Of a DNA stretch of 64,000 nucleotides, positions 51,226 to 59,784 are shown piece after piece; within the stretch, counting starts at the first letter, position 1; each line of letters starts with the position of its first letter. The notes under the pieces were generated by a model. The model had not been told where the DNA came from and searched no databases. It saw only the letters and a list, made by a program, of their open reading frames with translations. This DNA is from an uncultured Alphaproteobacteria bacterium. Lineage in GTDB: Bacteria; Pseudomonadota; Alphaproteobacteria; CADEGL01. Location: NCBI GenBank assembly GCA_902826885.1, contig CADEGL010000001.1, forward strand, positions 163,006-227,005, in the 5' to 3' direction. Both the position numbers and the translations under genes were made by a program.

Positions 51226-52373
51226 GCCACGTTCTCCAGAATCACGGCGCTGGCGCCCAATCCATGGCCGTAGCCGACCATGCCGTAGCCCGCGACGAGG
51301 CCGCGCGAAACGCCGGGAATCTGCCGCGCGCCGGCCTCGCCGCGCAGTTGGCAGACGGCCTCCCACAAGCCGATCATGCCGCCGCCCGCGCCGGTCTGGC
51401 CGCAGGAAAGCTGGCCGCCGCCCGTGTTGACCGGGAAGCTGCCGTTCCACGCCATCTCGTGACGCGCGAGGAACGGGCCGACCTCGCCTTTGGCGCAGAA
51501 GCCCAGATCCTCGAGTTGGATCGCCACCATGATCGGATAGTCGTCATAGGATTGGACGAATTGCATGTCCCGCGGCCCATAGCCCGCATCGGCATAAAGC
51601 CGGTCGCGGAACAGAGCCCAGCCACCCTCCAACGGCGCGATCTCGCCCGGCGGATGATTGTGCCGCTCGTACCCCGACAGCACGCGCACCCGCTTTTCCT
51701 TCGGCACGCGATCCAATGCCGTGACCAGCACGGCCTCGGCACCGATGCAGGGCAGCACGCAATCGTAGAGGCGCAGCGGGTCGGCGATCATGCGCGCGTT
51801 GAGATAATCGTCCATGGTCATCGGCGTCCGCAGCAGCGCATTTTCGTTCAGCATCGCGGAGGCGCGCTGGCCGACACAGACGCGGCCCAGTTGCTCGCGC
51901 GTGGTGCCGTAGCGCTCCATATGTTTGCGCGTGACGATGGCGAACAGACCGTTGGGACCGCCGAACCCATGCGGCACGGCATAGTTAGACAAGGCGTGGT
52001 TGAAGTTGCCCATCAGCTTGTAGTGGGCGTTCACGTCATAGAGATCGCCCGCGATGCAGAGCACGGCATTAGCCTGCCCTGCCTCGATAGCCTGGATCGC
52101 CGCCAGGACCGAGGACAGCGAGCCCGCGCCGCCCGCCGTGAAATACCAGGCCCAGGAAACGGACAGGCCGAACTGGTCGCACAGCGTCACGGCATTGTCG
52201 GGGGGAAGCTGGAACGAACTGATGGCGAGCCCGTCGATGTCCTTCTTCTGCATCCCTGCGCTTTCGAGCGCGCGCCGGCCCGCCTCGGCCAGATAGCCGA
52301 TCAGGGTGCCGTCGGGTTTCTTGGAGTATTTCGTCTGGCCCAGGCCGACGATACCGATCTCGCGCGACGCCAT
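51222..52373 (-). CDS. Thiolase-fold protein (lipid-transfer/Ltp2-like), classical catalytic residues absent
   Basis: 383 residues. The overall thiolase pattern is visible (GLGQTKYSKKPDGT at the start, GPNGLFAIVTRKHMERYG near 140, NTGGGQLSCGQTGAGGGM near 330). The nucleophile site reads YFTAGGAGS near residue 80 with no Cys, the GHP histidine is replaced by CGQTG, and the final C-x-G-x-G is GYGHG. Such proteins with a DUF35 partner include Ltp2-type retro-aldolases and the BbsAB-type thiolase pair. A retro-aldol or unusual thiolytic cleavage of a CoA ester is the best guess. It lies 1 nt from the CoA-transferase gene. Confidence 0.88.
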   Translation of the reverse strand: MASREIGIVGLGQTKYSKKPDGTLIGYLAEAGRRALESAGMQKKDIDGLAISSFQLPPDNAVTLCDQFGLSVSWAWYFTAGGAGSLSSVLAAIQAIEAGQANAVLCIAGDLYDVNAHYKLMGNFNHALSNYAVPHGFGGPNGLFAIVTRKHMERYGTTREQLGRVCVGQRASAMLNENALLRTPMTMDDYLNARMIADPLRLYDCVLPCIGAEAVLVTALDRVPKEKRVRVLSGYERHNHPPGEIAPLEGGWALFRDRLYADAGYGPRDMQFVQSYDDYPIMVAIQLEDLGFCAKGEVGPFLARHEMAWNGSFPVNTGGGQLSCGQTGAGGGMIGLWEAVCQLRGEAGARQIPGVSRGLVAGYGMVGYGHGLGASAVILENVA

Positions 52374-52374
52374 A

Positions 52375-53559
52375 TCAGATCACCCCGGCCTTGCGCATCC
52401 CGTCGATCGTCTGGACGCTGAGGCCAAGCACTTCGCGGAAAACATGATCGTTGTCGCGGCCCGGCTCGCCGCCCGTCCAGCGCACCGAACCCGGCGTCTC
52501 GCTCAGCTTCGGTACCGGCGCCGGCAGTCGCATCGGGCCGAATTGCGGGTCCATCACGGTGGTCAGCGCCTCGCGCGCGGTCATGTGCGGATCGGCGAAG
52601 ACATCCGCCATGTCGTTGATCTTTCCAGCAACCACTTTGTTCGCCTCGAAAGCCTTCAGGGCTTCCGCCGTCGTCCGCTCGGCCAGCCAGTCCCGCACCA
52701 GCCCGTCCGTCGCGTCACGATGCTCGGCGCGCGCATCCTGGCTGGAGAAGCGTGGATCGCTTTTCAAGTCCGCGCGCTCCATGGCATCCAGCAGATTGTT
52801 AAAGATGGCCTGGGAACCAACACTGATCGCCACGTGGCCGTCGCGCGTGGCGTAGATGTTGCGCGGGACGTCCTCTTCCATCTGGTTGCCTAGAAGCGGC
52901 TTCTTCTTGCCTGTCTGGTCGTAACGGACGATGGCCGATTCCAGGATGCGCAGGAACGGCTCGAACAGGCTGACATCGACCACCTGGCCGCGGCCCGTCT
53001 GCCGCCGTGCATTGATCGCCGCCATAGCGCCGAAGGCCGCATAGGTGCCCGCCACGTAATCGCCCAACGGGAAAGCGGAAACCATCGGGCCGCGGTCGGG
53101 AAAGCCGGTGAAGGAAGCCAGACCCGAATAGGCCTCGGCAATGGTCGCGTAGCCGCCGCGCCCGCTATAGGGGCCGGTCTGGCCATAGCCGCTGACGCGC
53201 ACCCAGACGATATGCGGAAATCTGGCCGCCAAATCACCCGGGCCCAGGCCCCAGCGCTCCAGCGTGCCTGGGCGGAAATTCTCGACCACGATATCGCTGC
53301 GCCCAATCAGGGCCAGCGTGGCCTCGCGCGCCTCTGGGCGCGAGATGTCGAGTGTCGCCAACCGCTTGTTACGCGCCATGGCCTTCCACCAGAGCGGCTG
53401 ACCATCCTTGAAGGGCGGCCACTCGCGCAGCGCGTCGGGCTTGCCCGGCTTCTCCAGCTTGATCACTTCCGCGCCGAAATCGCCGAGCAGCGTGCCGCAG
53501 AACGGCCCCGCAAGCATCGAGCCGGTTTCGAGCACCTTGATGTCAGAGAGAGCCGTCAT
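52375..53559 (-). CDS. CaiB/BaiF family (class III) CoA-transferase
   Basis: 394 residues. Class III CoA-transferases move CoA from one acyl-CoA to a carboxylic acid. Signs are VLETGSMLAGPFCGTLLGDFGAEVIKLEKP at the start, the NKR-containing RNKRLATLDI near residue 65, SGYGQTGPYSGRGGYATIAEAYSG and the catalytic Asp in PLGDYVAGTYAAFG near residue 167. The gene lies between the ABC permeases and the thiolase-like gene (27 nt and 1 nt), so it most likely activates the imported acid as a CoA ester. No acyl-CoA synthetase is in the cluster. Confidence 0.92.
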   Translation of the reverse strand: MTALSDIKVLETGSMLAGPFCGTLLGDFGAEVIKLEKPGKPDALREWPPFKDGQPLWWKAMARNKRLATLDISRPEAREATLALIGRSDIVVENFRPGTLERWGLGPGDLAARFPHIVWVRVSGYGQTGPYSGRGGYATIAEAYSGLASFTGFPDRGPMVSAFPLGDYVAGTYAAFGAMAAINARRQTGRGQVVDVSLFEPFLRILESAIVRYDQTGKKKPLLGNQMEEDVPRNIYATRDGHVAISVGSQAIFNNLLDAMERADLKSDPRFSSQDARAEHRDATDGLVRDWLAERTTAEALKAFEANKVVAGKINDMADVFADPHMTAREALTTVMDPQFGPMRLPAPVPKLSETPGSVRWTGGEPGRDNDHVFREVLGLSVQTIDGMRKAGVI

Positions 53560-53586
53560 CGGTCCACCTCGCGCATTGACGGCCTA

Positions 53587-54393
53587 CTATTCGCGCCGCG
53601 TCGTGGCCTTTTCGATGCCGACCGTCACATCGATCAGCAGCACGGCGACGATAGCCACATAGATCGTGATGGCTGACACGGCCGCGATGATCGGGTCGAC
53701 GTTGAACTGGATGTAATTGAACATCTTGACCGGAATCGTGATCAGCTCCGGCGTCGAGTTGAAGACCGCCACCTCGACATCGATCCACGAGATGATGAAA
53801 GCGAACAAGGCGCCCGCGATGACGCCCGGCTTGATCTGCGGCAGCGTCACCAAGAAGAACGTCTGCAATGGCGTCGCGCCCAGATCCTGCGCGGCCTCTT
53901 CCTGCGCGATATCGAACCCCGACAGCGAAGCCAGCGTGGTCCGCATGACATAGGGCATGACCAGCACGACGTGGCCGACGAACAGCGCCCAGAATGTGCG
54001 CGCGAAGCCCATGGTGCTGGCGTATTGCAGGATGGCCACACCCAGCACGATGGTCGGCAGCACGAGCGGCGAGAGGAACAAAGCGCTGATGGCCTGCCGG
54101 CCGGGGAAGCGCTTGCGCGCCAGCACGAGGCCCGCCGGCACGCCCAGAAGCAACGCACCGGCCGTGGCCGACAAGGCCAGCTTGGCGCTGGTGAAAAGGG
54201 ATTCGACGAAGGATGTGTCGTGGAAGAAGCGCGCATACCATTTCCACGTCAGGCCGACAGGAGGAAAGCGCAGATATTCCGTGGTCGTGAACGAGATGCC
54301 GATGACGACCAGGAGCGGGAACGCCAGGAAGATCAGCGCCAGGATACTGATGCCTGACAGTGAAGCGCGGCCGAGAGAGTCGGAAAGCCGCAT
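53587..54393 (-). CDS. ABC transporter permease, PotC type
   Basis: 268 residues with six hydrophobic segments. The EAA loop is AAQDLGATPLQTFFLVTLPQI near residue 165, and GVPAGLVLARKRFPGR near 85 is typical of polyamine/Fe/thiosulfate-type inner-membrane permeases. Together with the upstream gene it should form the heterodimeric channel of a family 1-type importer. It begins 3 nt after the upstream permease stop and ends 27 nt before the CoA-transferase, so it belongs to the same transcript. Confidence 0.9.
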   Translation of the reverse strand: MRLSDSLGRASLSGISILALIFLAFPLLVVIGISFTTTEYLRFPPVGLTWKWYARFFHDTSFVESLFTSAKLALSATAGALLLGVPAGLVLARKRFPGRQAISALFLSPLVLPTIVLGVAILQYASTMGFARTFWALFVGHVVLVMPYVMRTTLASLSGFDIAQEEAAQDLGATPLQTFFLVTLPQIKPGVIAGALFAFIISWIDVEVAVFNSTPELITIPVKMFNYIQFNVDPIIAAVSAITIYVAIVAVLLIDVTVGIEKATTRRE

Positions 54394-54396
54394 CGC

Positions 54397-55236
54397 CTAC
54401 CCCTTCGCGTGGCGTTCGATCACCAGCAGATATCCGGCGATCAGCAGCAGGGTCGAAACAAGCAACGCGACGGCCAGTGTCGCGCCGAAGGGGAAGTTCA
54501 GCGTCGCGGCATATTGCTGATAGATCAGCATCGACATGACGGTTTTCTTGCCGCCCGACAGGATGCTGGGCGTGACGTAAGCGCTGACGCTCAACGTGAA
54601 GACGATCAGCGAACCGGCAATGACGCCGGGCAAACTCAACGGAAAGGTGACCTTGAGGAACGCCACGATGGGATGCGCACCCAGATCGCGCGCGGCTTCC
54701 AGCAACGACGTGTTGATGTTCTGCAGGATACTGGCCACCGTCAGAACCATGAACGGAAGCATGATATAGGCCATGCCGATCACGATGCCGCCCTCGGTGA
54801 ATAGGATCTGGACCGGCTTATCCACGAAATCGAGAGCGACCAGGGTATCGTTGACCATGCCCTTGCGTCCAAGCAGGACCAGCCAGCCGAAGGCGCGCAC
54901 GATGCTGCTGGTGAACAACGGCGTCACGATGACGATGTAGATGATGCGGCGAAGCAGCGTGCTGCGCACGTTATAGGTGATCGTATAGGCCAGCGGATAG
55001 CCGACCACGAGGACCAGCAGCGTGACCCACAGCGCGATCTTGAAGGTCAGATAGAGGGCGCCCCAGTAATAACCGTCCGTCGCGATCTTCACATAGTTGG
55101 CGGCGCTCCAGCCGCCGTCCGCGGGCATGCGGAAGCTAGCCACCGCCACGGTCCCAAACGGCACGATGAAGAAGATGAACAGGAAGGCGACCGGCACGCC
55201 CAGTAGGAGCACGGCACTCCAGGGGTTGATGCGCAT
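54397..55236 (-). CDS. ABC transporter permease, PotB type
   Basis: 279 residues, six hydrophobic segments. The EAA loop reads EAARDLGAHPIVAFLKVTFPL near residue 180. The N-terminal segment SAVLLLGVPVAFLFIFFIVPFGTVAVASFR is the membrane start of PotB/CysT-like subunits. It follows the ATPase gene by 45 nt. It pairs with the PotC-like protein. The importer class (spermidine/putrescine-type) covers polyamines, thiosulfate, Fe(III) and various carboxylates, so the class name does not give the substrate. Confidence 0.9.
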   Translation of the reverse strand: MRINPWSAVLLLGVPVAFLFIFFIVPFGTVAVASFRMPADGGWSAANYVKIATDGYYWGALYLTFKIALWVTLLVLVVGYPLAYTITYNVRSTLLRRIIYIVIVTPLFTSSIVRAFGWLVLLGRKGMVNDTLVALDFVDKPVQILFTEGGIVIGMAYIMLPFMVLTVASILQNINTSLLEAARDLGAHPIVAFLKVTFPLSLPGVIAGSLIVFTLSVSAYVTPSILSGGKKTVMSMLIYQQYAATLNFPFGATLAVALLVSTLLLIAGYLLVIERHAKG

Positions 55237-55281
55237 CGCCCGCGCCTCAGCCGGCCGTGACGGCGTGGACCGGACAGCGCG

Positions 55282-56337
55282 TCATTGCGCCAGCACCCGG
55301 CCCCGGTCGCGGGGCCACCACAGTTCGATCGCCGCGCCCTTCGCGGCATAGTCCACGGCTTCGCCCGAGGCGGAATGGGCCGCGATCTCCTGTCCCGAGG
55401 GCAGGGCCGCATAGACGCGCCATGCGCTGCCCAAAAACACCTTGTCCCGGACCGTGGCCTTGAGCACCACCGGCGTCCCGCCCGAGGGCGGTGCGCCAAG
55501 CTGGATATCTTCGGGCCGGATCATCAGCGTGGCGTGCGCGCCGGCACCCGCAGCGTCATAGGGAAGCGCGGCATCACCCAGCGCGAGGCGGCCATCCTTG
55601 ACCGCGCACTCAATGAGATTGGCCTCGCCGATGAAATCGGCGACATAGCGCGAATTGGGCGCGCGGTAGATATCTTGTCCCGTGCCAATCTGGGCGACCT
55701 TGCCTTGGTTCATCACCGCGATGCGGTCGGCCATGGCCAGGGCTTCCTCCTGGTCGTGGGTGACATAGATGAACGTGATGCCGAGCTGGCCGTGCAGCCG
55801 CTTCAGCTCCACCTGCATCCGCTTGCGCAGCTTCAGGTCGAGAGCACCCAGCGGCTCGTCCAGCAAAAGCACCTGCGGCTGGTTCACAATGGCACGCGCC
55901 AGCGCGATACGCTGCTGCTGACCGCCCGAAAGCTGACGCGGATAACGTTCGCCGTAGCCATCCATGCCGACCATGGCCAGCACTTCGGCCACCTTCTTCG
56001 CGATTTCGGCCTTGGGCATCCCCTTGCGTCGCGGACCGAAAGCCACGTTTTCGGCCACCGTCATATGCGGGAACAGGGCGTAGTTTTGAAACACGGTGTT
56101 CACCGGCCGCTCGTGGGGCGGAACGTCATTGATCACCTTGCCGCCGATGCGGACTTGCCCTTCTGTCGGCTCGACGAAGCCCGCGATCGAGCGCAAGAGC
56201 GTGGTCTTGCCGCAGCCGCTCGGCCCCAGAAGCGCCAGGAATTCGCCCTGGCGCACGTTGATGGAGACGCCGTCGAGCGCCGCGACGGCGCCGTAGCGTT
56301 TCACCAGCCCGACAATTTCGATCAGATCGCCTGCCAT
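55282..56337 (-). CDS. ABC transporter ATP-binding protein, PotA type
   Basis: 351 residues. Walker A is [16 protein letters not shown] near residue 36, the signature is [17 protein letters not shown] near 132, Walker B is [12 protein letters not shown] near 155 and the switch His is in THDQEEAL near 190. The C-terminal domain from about 240 is the regulatory TOBE region found in PotA/FbpC/MalK-type subunits. It lies between the binding-protein gene (63 nt) and the permeases (45 nt). It powers import of the same unknown solute. Confidence 0.93.
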   Translation of the reverse strand: MAGDLIEIVGLVKRYGAVAALDGVSINVRQGEFLALLGPSGCGKTTLLRSIAGFVEPTEGQVRIGGKVINDVPPHERPVNTVFQNYALFPHMTVAENVAFGPRRKGMPKAEIAKKVAEVLAMVGMDGYGERYPRQLSGGQQQRIALARAIVNQPQVLLLDEPLGALDLKLRKRMQVELKRLHGQLGITFIYVTHDQEEALAMADRIAVMNQGKVAQIGTGQDIYRAPNSRYVADFIGEANLIECAVKDGRLALGDAALPYDAAGAGAHATLMIRPEDIQLGAPPSGGTPVVLKATVRDKVFLGSAWRVYAALPSGQEIAAHSASGEAVDYAAKGAAIELWWPRDRGRVLAQ

Positions 56338-56400
56338 GGCGGAAGCGTTCCGCGCCCCGGGAATGCCGCCCCGGGGCGCTCGACGCGATGGATCGCCGGC

Positions 56401-57438
56401 CTACTTACCCGCGACCTGTTTGTTCCAGATCTCCGTCAACCGGTCGCGGTTGGCGTTGACCTCCTCCCAATTCGGCAGGAACAGACTCTTGACCGAGCCA
56501 TTGGGCCCCCAAGGCATGCGCGCCTTGGCCTTGTCGGTGAGCGTCACACCCTTGGTCGCCGGGCCGACATAGAGATTTTCGCTGAGGCAGGTCGCGGCTT
56601 CCTTGCTGATCGCGAAGTTGATCAGCTTCTCAGCCGACTCCTTCTTCTTCGTGCCTTCCACCAGATGGATGCGGATGTCGGAGGACGGCGCGCCTTCCTT
56701 GGGAACCGCATAAGCAATCGGCAGCCCCTGGTCCGCCAAGCCCCACGCCGCCGTCGCATAGTGCGCGCCGATGATGGCTTCGCCGCTCTGGAAGTTGCTA
56801 GCGCCCTGGCCTGAAGCGTCGTAGTAGGACGACACTTTCAAGGTCTTCAGGCGGTCCACGCCCGGCTGGACATTCTTTATGTCGCCGCCGGCGGCCTTAT
56901 TGATGGTGAGGAAGAACGGAATGCCGGCCGCGTTGACCGGGCTCGGGATGATCACCTTGCCTTCGTATTCCTTTTTCCAGAGGTCCCACCAGGACGATGG
57001 CGCTTCTTTCACTTCCTTGGTGTTGTAGGTCAGGCCCACGGCGTAGAAGCCCGTGCTGGCCGCGTAGATCGAGCCATCTTTGCGCTTGTAAACGCCTTCA
57101 TCGATCACGTTGGCGATGTTTGGGACCTTTTTCGGATCGATCGTGCCGACGGTGCCATCGGCCATGGCCAGCTCGGAAATGCCGCCGTCGATCCACACCG
57201 CGTCGAGCGCCGGGTTGCCTTTCTGCTGCTGCAACTTGGAGCGCGTCACCGTGGACACGCTGGGCTCCGACGTCACGCCGATACCGGTCGCCGCCGTGAA
57301 CGGTTGGAAGACGCATTTTTCGATGGCCGTACCCCAATTGCCGCCATAGATGGCGACGACCAACTTTTCCTGCGCGAACGATGGCGCGGCGAGCGCGACG
57401 CCAGCGGCTGTGACGCCCAACATCAAGATGCGACGCAT
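56401..57438 (-). CDS. ABC transporter periplasmic substrate-binding protein, PotD/polyamine-like
   Basis: 345 residues. A Sec signal (RRILMLGVTAAGVALAAPSFAQ) precedes a family 1-type binding protein: EKLVVAIYGGNWGTAIEKCV, then VWIDGGISELA, PSSWWDLWKKEYEGKV and the ATAAWGLADQGLPIAYAVPKEG region. This sort binds small cationic or anionic solutes; several hits in this class bind carboxylates. AAGGAGACC is upstream of the ATG at 57438. It is the first transport gene of the cluster and is 156 nt from the DUF4387 gene; that gap may hold a second promoter. Ligand unknown. Confidence 0.9.
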   Translation of the reverse strand: MRRILMLGVTAAGVALAAPSFAQEKLVVAIYGGNWGTAIEKCVFQPFTAATGIGVTSEPSVSTVTRSKLQQQKGNPALDAVWIDGGISELAMADGTVGTIDPKKVPNIANVIDEGVYKRKDGSIYAASTGFYAVGLTYNTKEVKEAPSSWWDLWKKEYEGKVIIPSPVNAAGIPFFLTINKAAGGDIKNVQPGVDRLKTLKVSSYYDASGQGASNFQSGEAIIGAHYATAAWGLADQGLPIAYAVPKEGAPSSDIRIHLVEGTKKKESAEKLINFAISKEAATCLSENLYVGPATKGVTLTDKAKARMPWGPNGSVKSLFLPNWEEVNANRDRLTEIWNKQVAGK

Positions 57439-57594
57439 ATCCTAGGTCTCCTTCCCTGTTGGGGGGCCCGCATGTGCCCGCGAGACCCCATCCCCCTACA
57501 AACCGAGTGCCGCCTCCCGAGCGACTTTTCTAATCATGCGATGGTCCGCAGGTGCGGCGCAACGTCCCTTCCCAGCTCTAGGTAGACCCGCCTA

Positions 57595-57912
57595 TCAGGC
57601 GACCAAGAGCTCCATCAACGGCACGTGCTGTTGGCAACCGTAGACGTCGCTTTCGCCGATGTCGCTCTGACCCACCTGGCGCCGGATCGTGACCTTGAAG
57701 GCATGGGCCGATTCCAACTCGAACAACGAAGTCACCTCGGACGGCTTCAAGGACAGCGCCTTGGCCACGGACTCGCGCCCGAGAACGCCTGACGCCTTCA
57801 CGCGCTTGAAGGTCGCGGCATCGGGCAGCAGCACGTCGAAGGTCAGCCGGTACGGCCCCGCGTTCTTGCTGCGGATGATGACGGCCAAGTCGGCCAGGCG
57901 CGCGGCTTCCAT
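57595..57912 (-). CDS. DUF4387-like small protein
   Basis: 105 residues, probably cytoplasmic, mixed alpha/beta. Recognisable parts are RLADLAVIIRSKNAGPYRLTFDVLLPD at the start and ESAHAFKVTIRRQ plus SDVYGCQQHVPLMELLV at the end. In many genomes such proteins follow AtuA-like genes, as here, with 1 nt between. The family has no established enzyme activity. The ATG at 57912 removes an upstream extension that belongs to the AtuA gene. It is most likely a partner or domain-equivalent of AtuA. Confidence 0.75.
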   Translation of the reverse strand: MEAARLADLAVIIRSKNAGPYRLTFDVLLPDAATFKRVKASGVLGRESVAKALSLKPSEVTSLFELESAHAFKVTIRRQVGQSDIGESDVYGCQQHVPLMELLVA

Positions 57913-57913
57913 G

Positions 57914-59263
57914 TCAGACGTCCTCATAATGGATCGGGAAGGCCTCATAGGGATCGCGCACTTTCATCAAATGATAGGCCGAGAAGGCGTAAGCAGGCCC
58001 CGCGTCCAGTTCCGACGGCGAATACGGGAAGGCCAGATTGCCCGAAGTGTTGAGCTGACCTTTGTAATGGGTGTGCAGCAAGCCGCCGCTGATGTGATGG
58101 CAGGCCGCGTGGGCTAGATCCATCTCCGACGCCACCACTTCGATAATCAGGCCCAGTTCGTGCGACGCGATTTTCTTCTGCGGCTCCAGCGCACGCATCA
58201 CACCGTCTTTGCCGTATACATGGAACGTGACCTGAACGTCGTGCGGCTTCATGTAGCGCACGGCCTCTTCCTTCGCCGCAGCCAGGATTTCGTCGATGCG
58301 TGTGATCATGGTTGGACAGCGGACGCCCGCGACACAAATGCTGCGGAACCCCATTCGCCGCGCGCCCTCCAGCTTGATCCAGCATTCGCTCTCGGGAATG
58401 AACTTGGCGCCGGAGACGCGCACGCGCCTCTCGCCCGCCTGCTCGAAGCGGCAGTCATTAAGGTCGACCCGGTAGCCAGGCCCGTGCTGGTCGAACGGAT
58501 TCTCGCGCTCGTAAAGCGTATGGGCGGCGACCGACGTCAGCGACGCCCGGCGGCCGATACTGCCCGGCTCCAGTTCGAACGCATCGCCCTTCAGGAATCC
58601 CATCATCACGTCCATGGCGAAAGGCACGGCGGAAAACGCGCCGCACTCCAGGATCTTGCCCATGTGCATGGCCAAGCCCTTGTGGCCGCCTTGCATGATC
58701 GGATAGGCCGCGATGGCGGCGTCATCACAAGCACGACCCGCGATCACCACGTCGGCGCCGGACTGAAGCGCCTTGATGATCGGCTCGAAACCCATCTGCG
58801 CCACGATGTGGGTCGAGGAATCGACCAGGTCGGCGGTCAACGCGAAGCCGGCTTCGAAATCCTTCACCTCGCCCGCCGCGATGGCCTTCTTGATACGGGC
58901 AGGCTCGATGTCGGCGTAGATCCAAGCCAATTTGAAACGGTTGAGGCGCAGATCGCGCGCCACCTCGCGCACGATCTCCACCAGGAAGTCGACATGGGGA
59001 CGAGAGCCCGAGCCACCCGCGCTGCCAACCACCAGCGGTATGCCGGCCGCGCGGCTGGCCGCCATCAACTCGGTCAGCTCCTTCTTGTAACTGAAGCGTG
59101 ACACCAGCACCTCGCCGGACCCCAGGTAGTGCGGGCCGGGGTCGGTCGAGCCGGCGTCGACGGCGATCACGCCAGGCTTGAAGTCCATGCCACGCTTGAG
59201 CGCATCGGCGCCGAAGCCGTAGCCGAGGGTCCCCGTGGGGGCCAAAACGGTGATGGCTGTCAT
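57914..59263 (-). CDS. AtuA-like (acyclic terpene utilization, DUF1446) family protein
   Basis: 449 residues. The DUF1446/AtuA profile is suggested by APTGTLGYGFGADALKRGMDFKP at the N-terminus, DAGSTDPGPHYLGSG, VGSAGGSGSRPHVD, VIAGRACDDAAIAAYP and SGAKFIPES. AtuA-family proteins occur in acyclic terpene (citronellol/geraniol) catabolic clusters, but their reaction is not known. It is the first gene of the minus-strand cluster, so its promoter should lie in the roughly 100 nt before 59366. The other Atu enzymes, including geranyl-CoA carboxylase, are not in this window. Confidence 0.85.
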   Translation of the reverse strand: MTAITVLAPTGTLGYGFGADALKRGMDFKPGVIAVDAGSTDPGPHYLGSGEVLVSRFSYKKELTELMAASRAAGIPLVVGSAGGSGSRPHVDFLVEIVREVARDLRLNRFKLAWIYADIEPARIKKAIAAGEVKDFEAGFALTADLVDSSTHIVAQMGFEPIIKALQSGADVVIAGRACDDAAIAAYPIMQGGHKGLAMHMGKILECGAFSAVPFAMDVMMGFLKGDAFELEPGSIGRRASLTSVAAHTLYERENPFDQHGPGYRVDLNDCRFEQAGERRVRVSGAKFIPESECWIKLEGARRMGFRSICVAGVRCPTMITRIDEILAAAKEEAVRYMKPHDVQVTFHVYGKDGVMRALEPQKKIASHELGLIIEVVASEMDLAHAACHHISGGLLHTHYKGQLNTSGNLAFPYSPSELDAGPAYAFSAYHLMKVRDPYEAFPIHYEDV

Positions 59264-59365
59264 GGGACGGGCATGATGGAAGCCACCCCCGGCGCGGTCA
59301 ACCTAGGGGATGGGAACCAAATCGGTACGAAGGCGTTGGTACGGCGACCATGAGGGGAGATCGCC

Positions 59366-59521
59366 ATGCTCAGCACGATCCTTCTAATCGTACTCATCGT
59401 CCTTCTGATCGGTGCCGTTCCGGCTTGGCCGTACAGCCGTGGCTGGGGCTATTACCCCAGCGGCCTGCTCGGCATCGTCCTGATCGTCGTCTTGATCATG
59501 CTGCTGATGGGACGAATCTAA
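59366..59521 (+). CDS. DUF3309-like small membrane protein
   Basis: 51 residues. A hydrophobic segment (STILLIVLIVLLIGAVP), a turn rich in Trp/Tyr/Gly (WPYSRGWGYYPSG) and a second hydrophobic segment (GIVLIVVLIMLLMGRI) make a two-helix hairpin of the DUF3309 type, common in alphaproteobacteria. GAGGGGAGA is a good ribosome site before the ATG at 59366. It diverges from the AtuA-like gene. No function is known. Confidence 0.75.
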   Translation: MLSTILLIVLIVLLIGAVPAWPYSRGWGYYPSGLLGIVLIVVLIMLLMGRI

Positions 59522-59536
59522 CCGCCGCCGTATGAC

Positions 59537-59560
59537 CCGGGCGGCCCCCAAGCCGCCCGG
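59537..59560 (+). terminator. Stem-loop after the small membrane protein gene, candidate terminator
   Basis: CCGGGCGGC (59537-59545) and GCCGCCCGG (59552-59560) are exact complements with a 6-nt loop, 15 nt after the stop. No T-run follows on +, so its strength as a terminator is unclear. The dyad also lies just after the end of the minus-strand small ORF at 59568 and could serve both. Confidence 0.5.
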
Positions 59561-59567
59561 CATGCGC

Positions 59568-59681
59568 TTAACAATTCGCGCCGCAACCCCGCCCCATATC
59601 GCCCCGGGGTTCCGCCGCTGTTTGACCGATGCCCGACGCGGATACGGCAATCAAGGCCAATAACAGTAATACGCGTATCAT
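59568..59681 (-). CDS. Possible 37-aa secreted peptide
   Basis: The reading frame begins with ATG at 59681, has CGGAG 8 nt upstream as ribosome site, and encodes a classic short signal peptide (IRVLLLLALIAVSASG) followed by a 20-residue polar tail with two cysteines (Cys33, Cys37) before TAA. I cannot name it. Alphaproteobacteria carry many such entericidin- or lipoprotein-like microproteins, but the Cys context here is not a lipobox. It lies alone in the 263-nt gap between the small membrane protein and the FAD monooxygenase. Confidence 0.5.
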   Translation of the reverse strand: MIRVLLLLALIAVSASGIGQTAAEPRGDMGRGCGANC

Positions 59682-59784
59682 CCGAACAACTCCGATAGGG
59701 ATTCTTCATTTTACCTGATGAAGTCTTGCACGCGCGTTTTTTCGCTCTGCTAAACTGACTGTCCAAACCAGATGGGGGCGTTGC

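Noticed and set aside
57914-59263. A complete acyclic-terpene (atu) cluster
   Set aside because: Only the AtuA-like gene is present; geranyl-CoA carboxylase, AtuB/D/E/G-type genes are not in the window.
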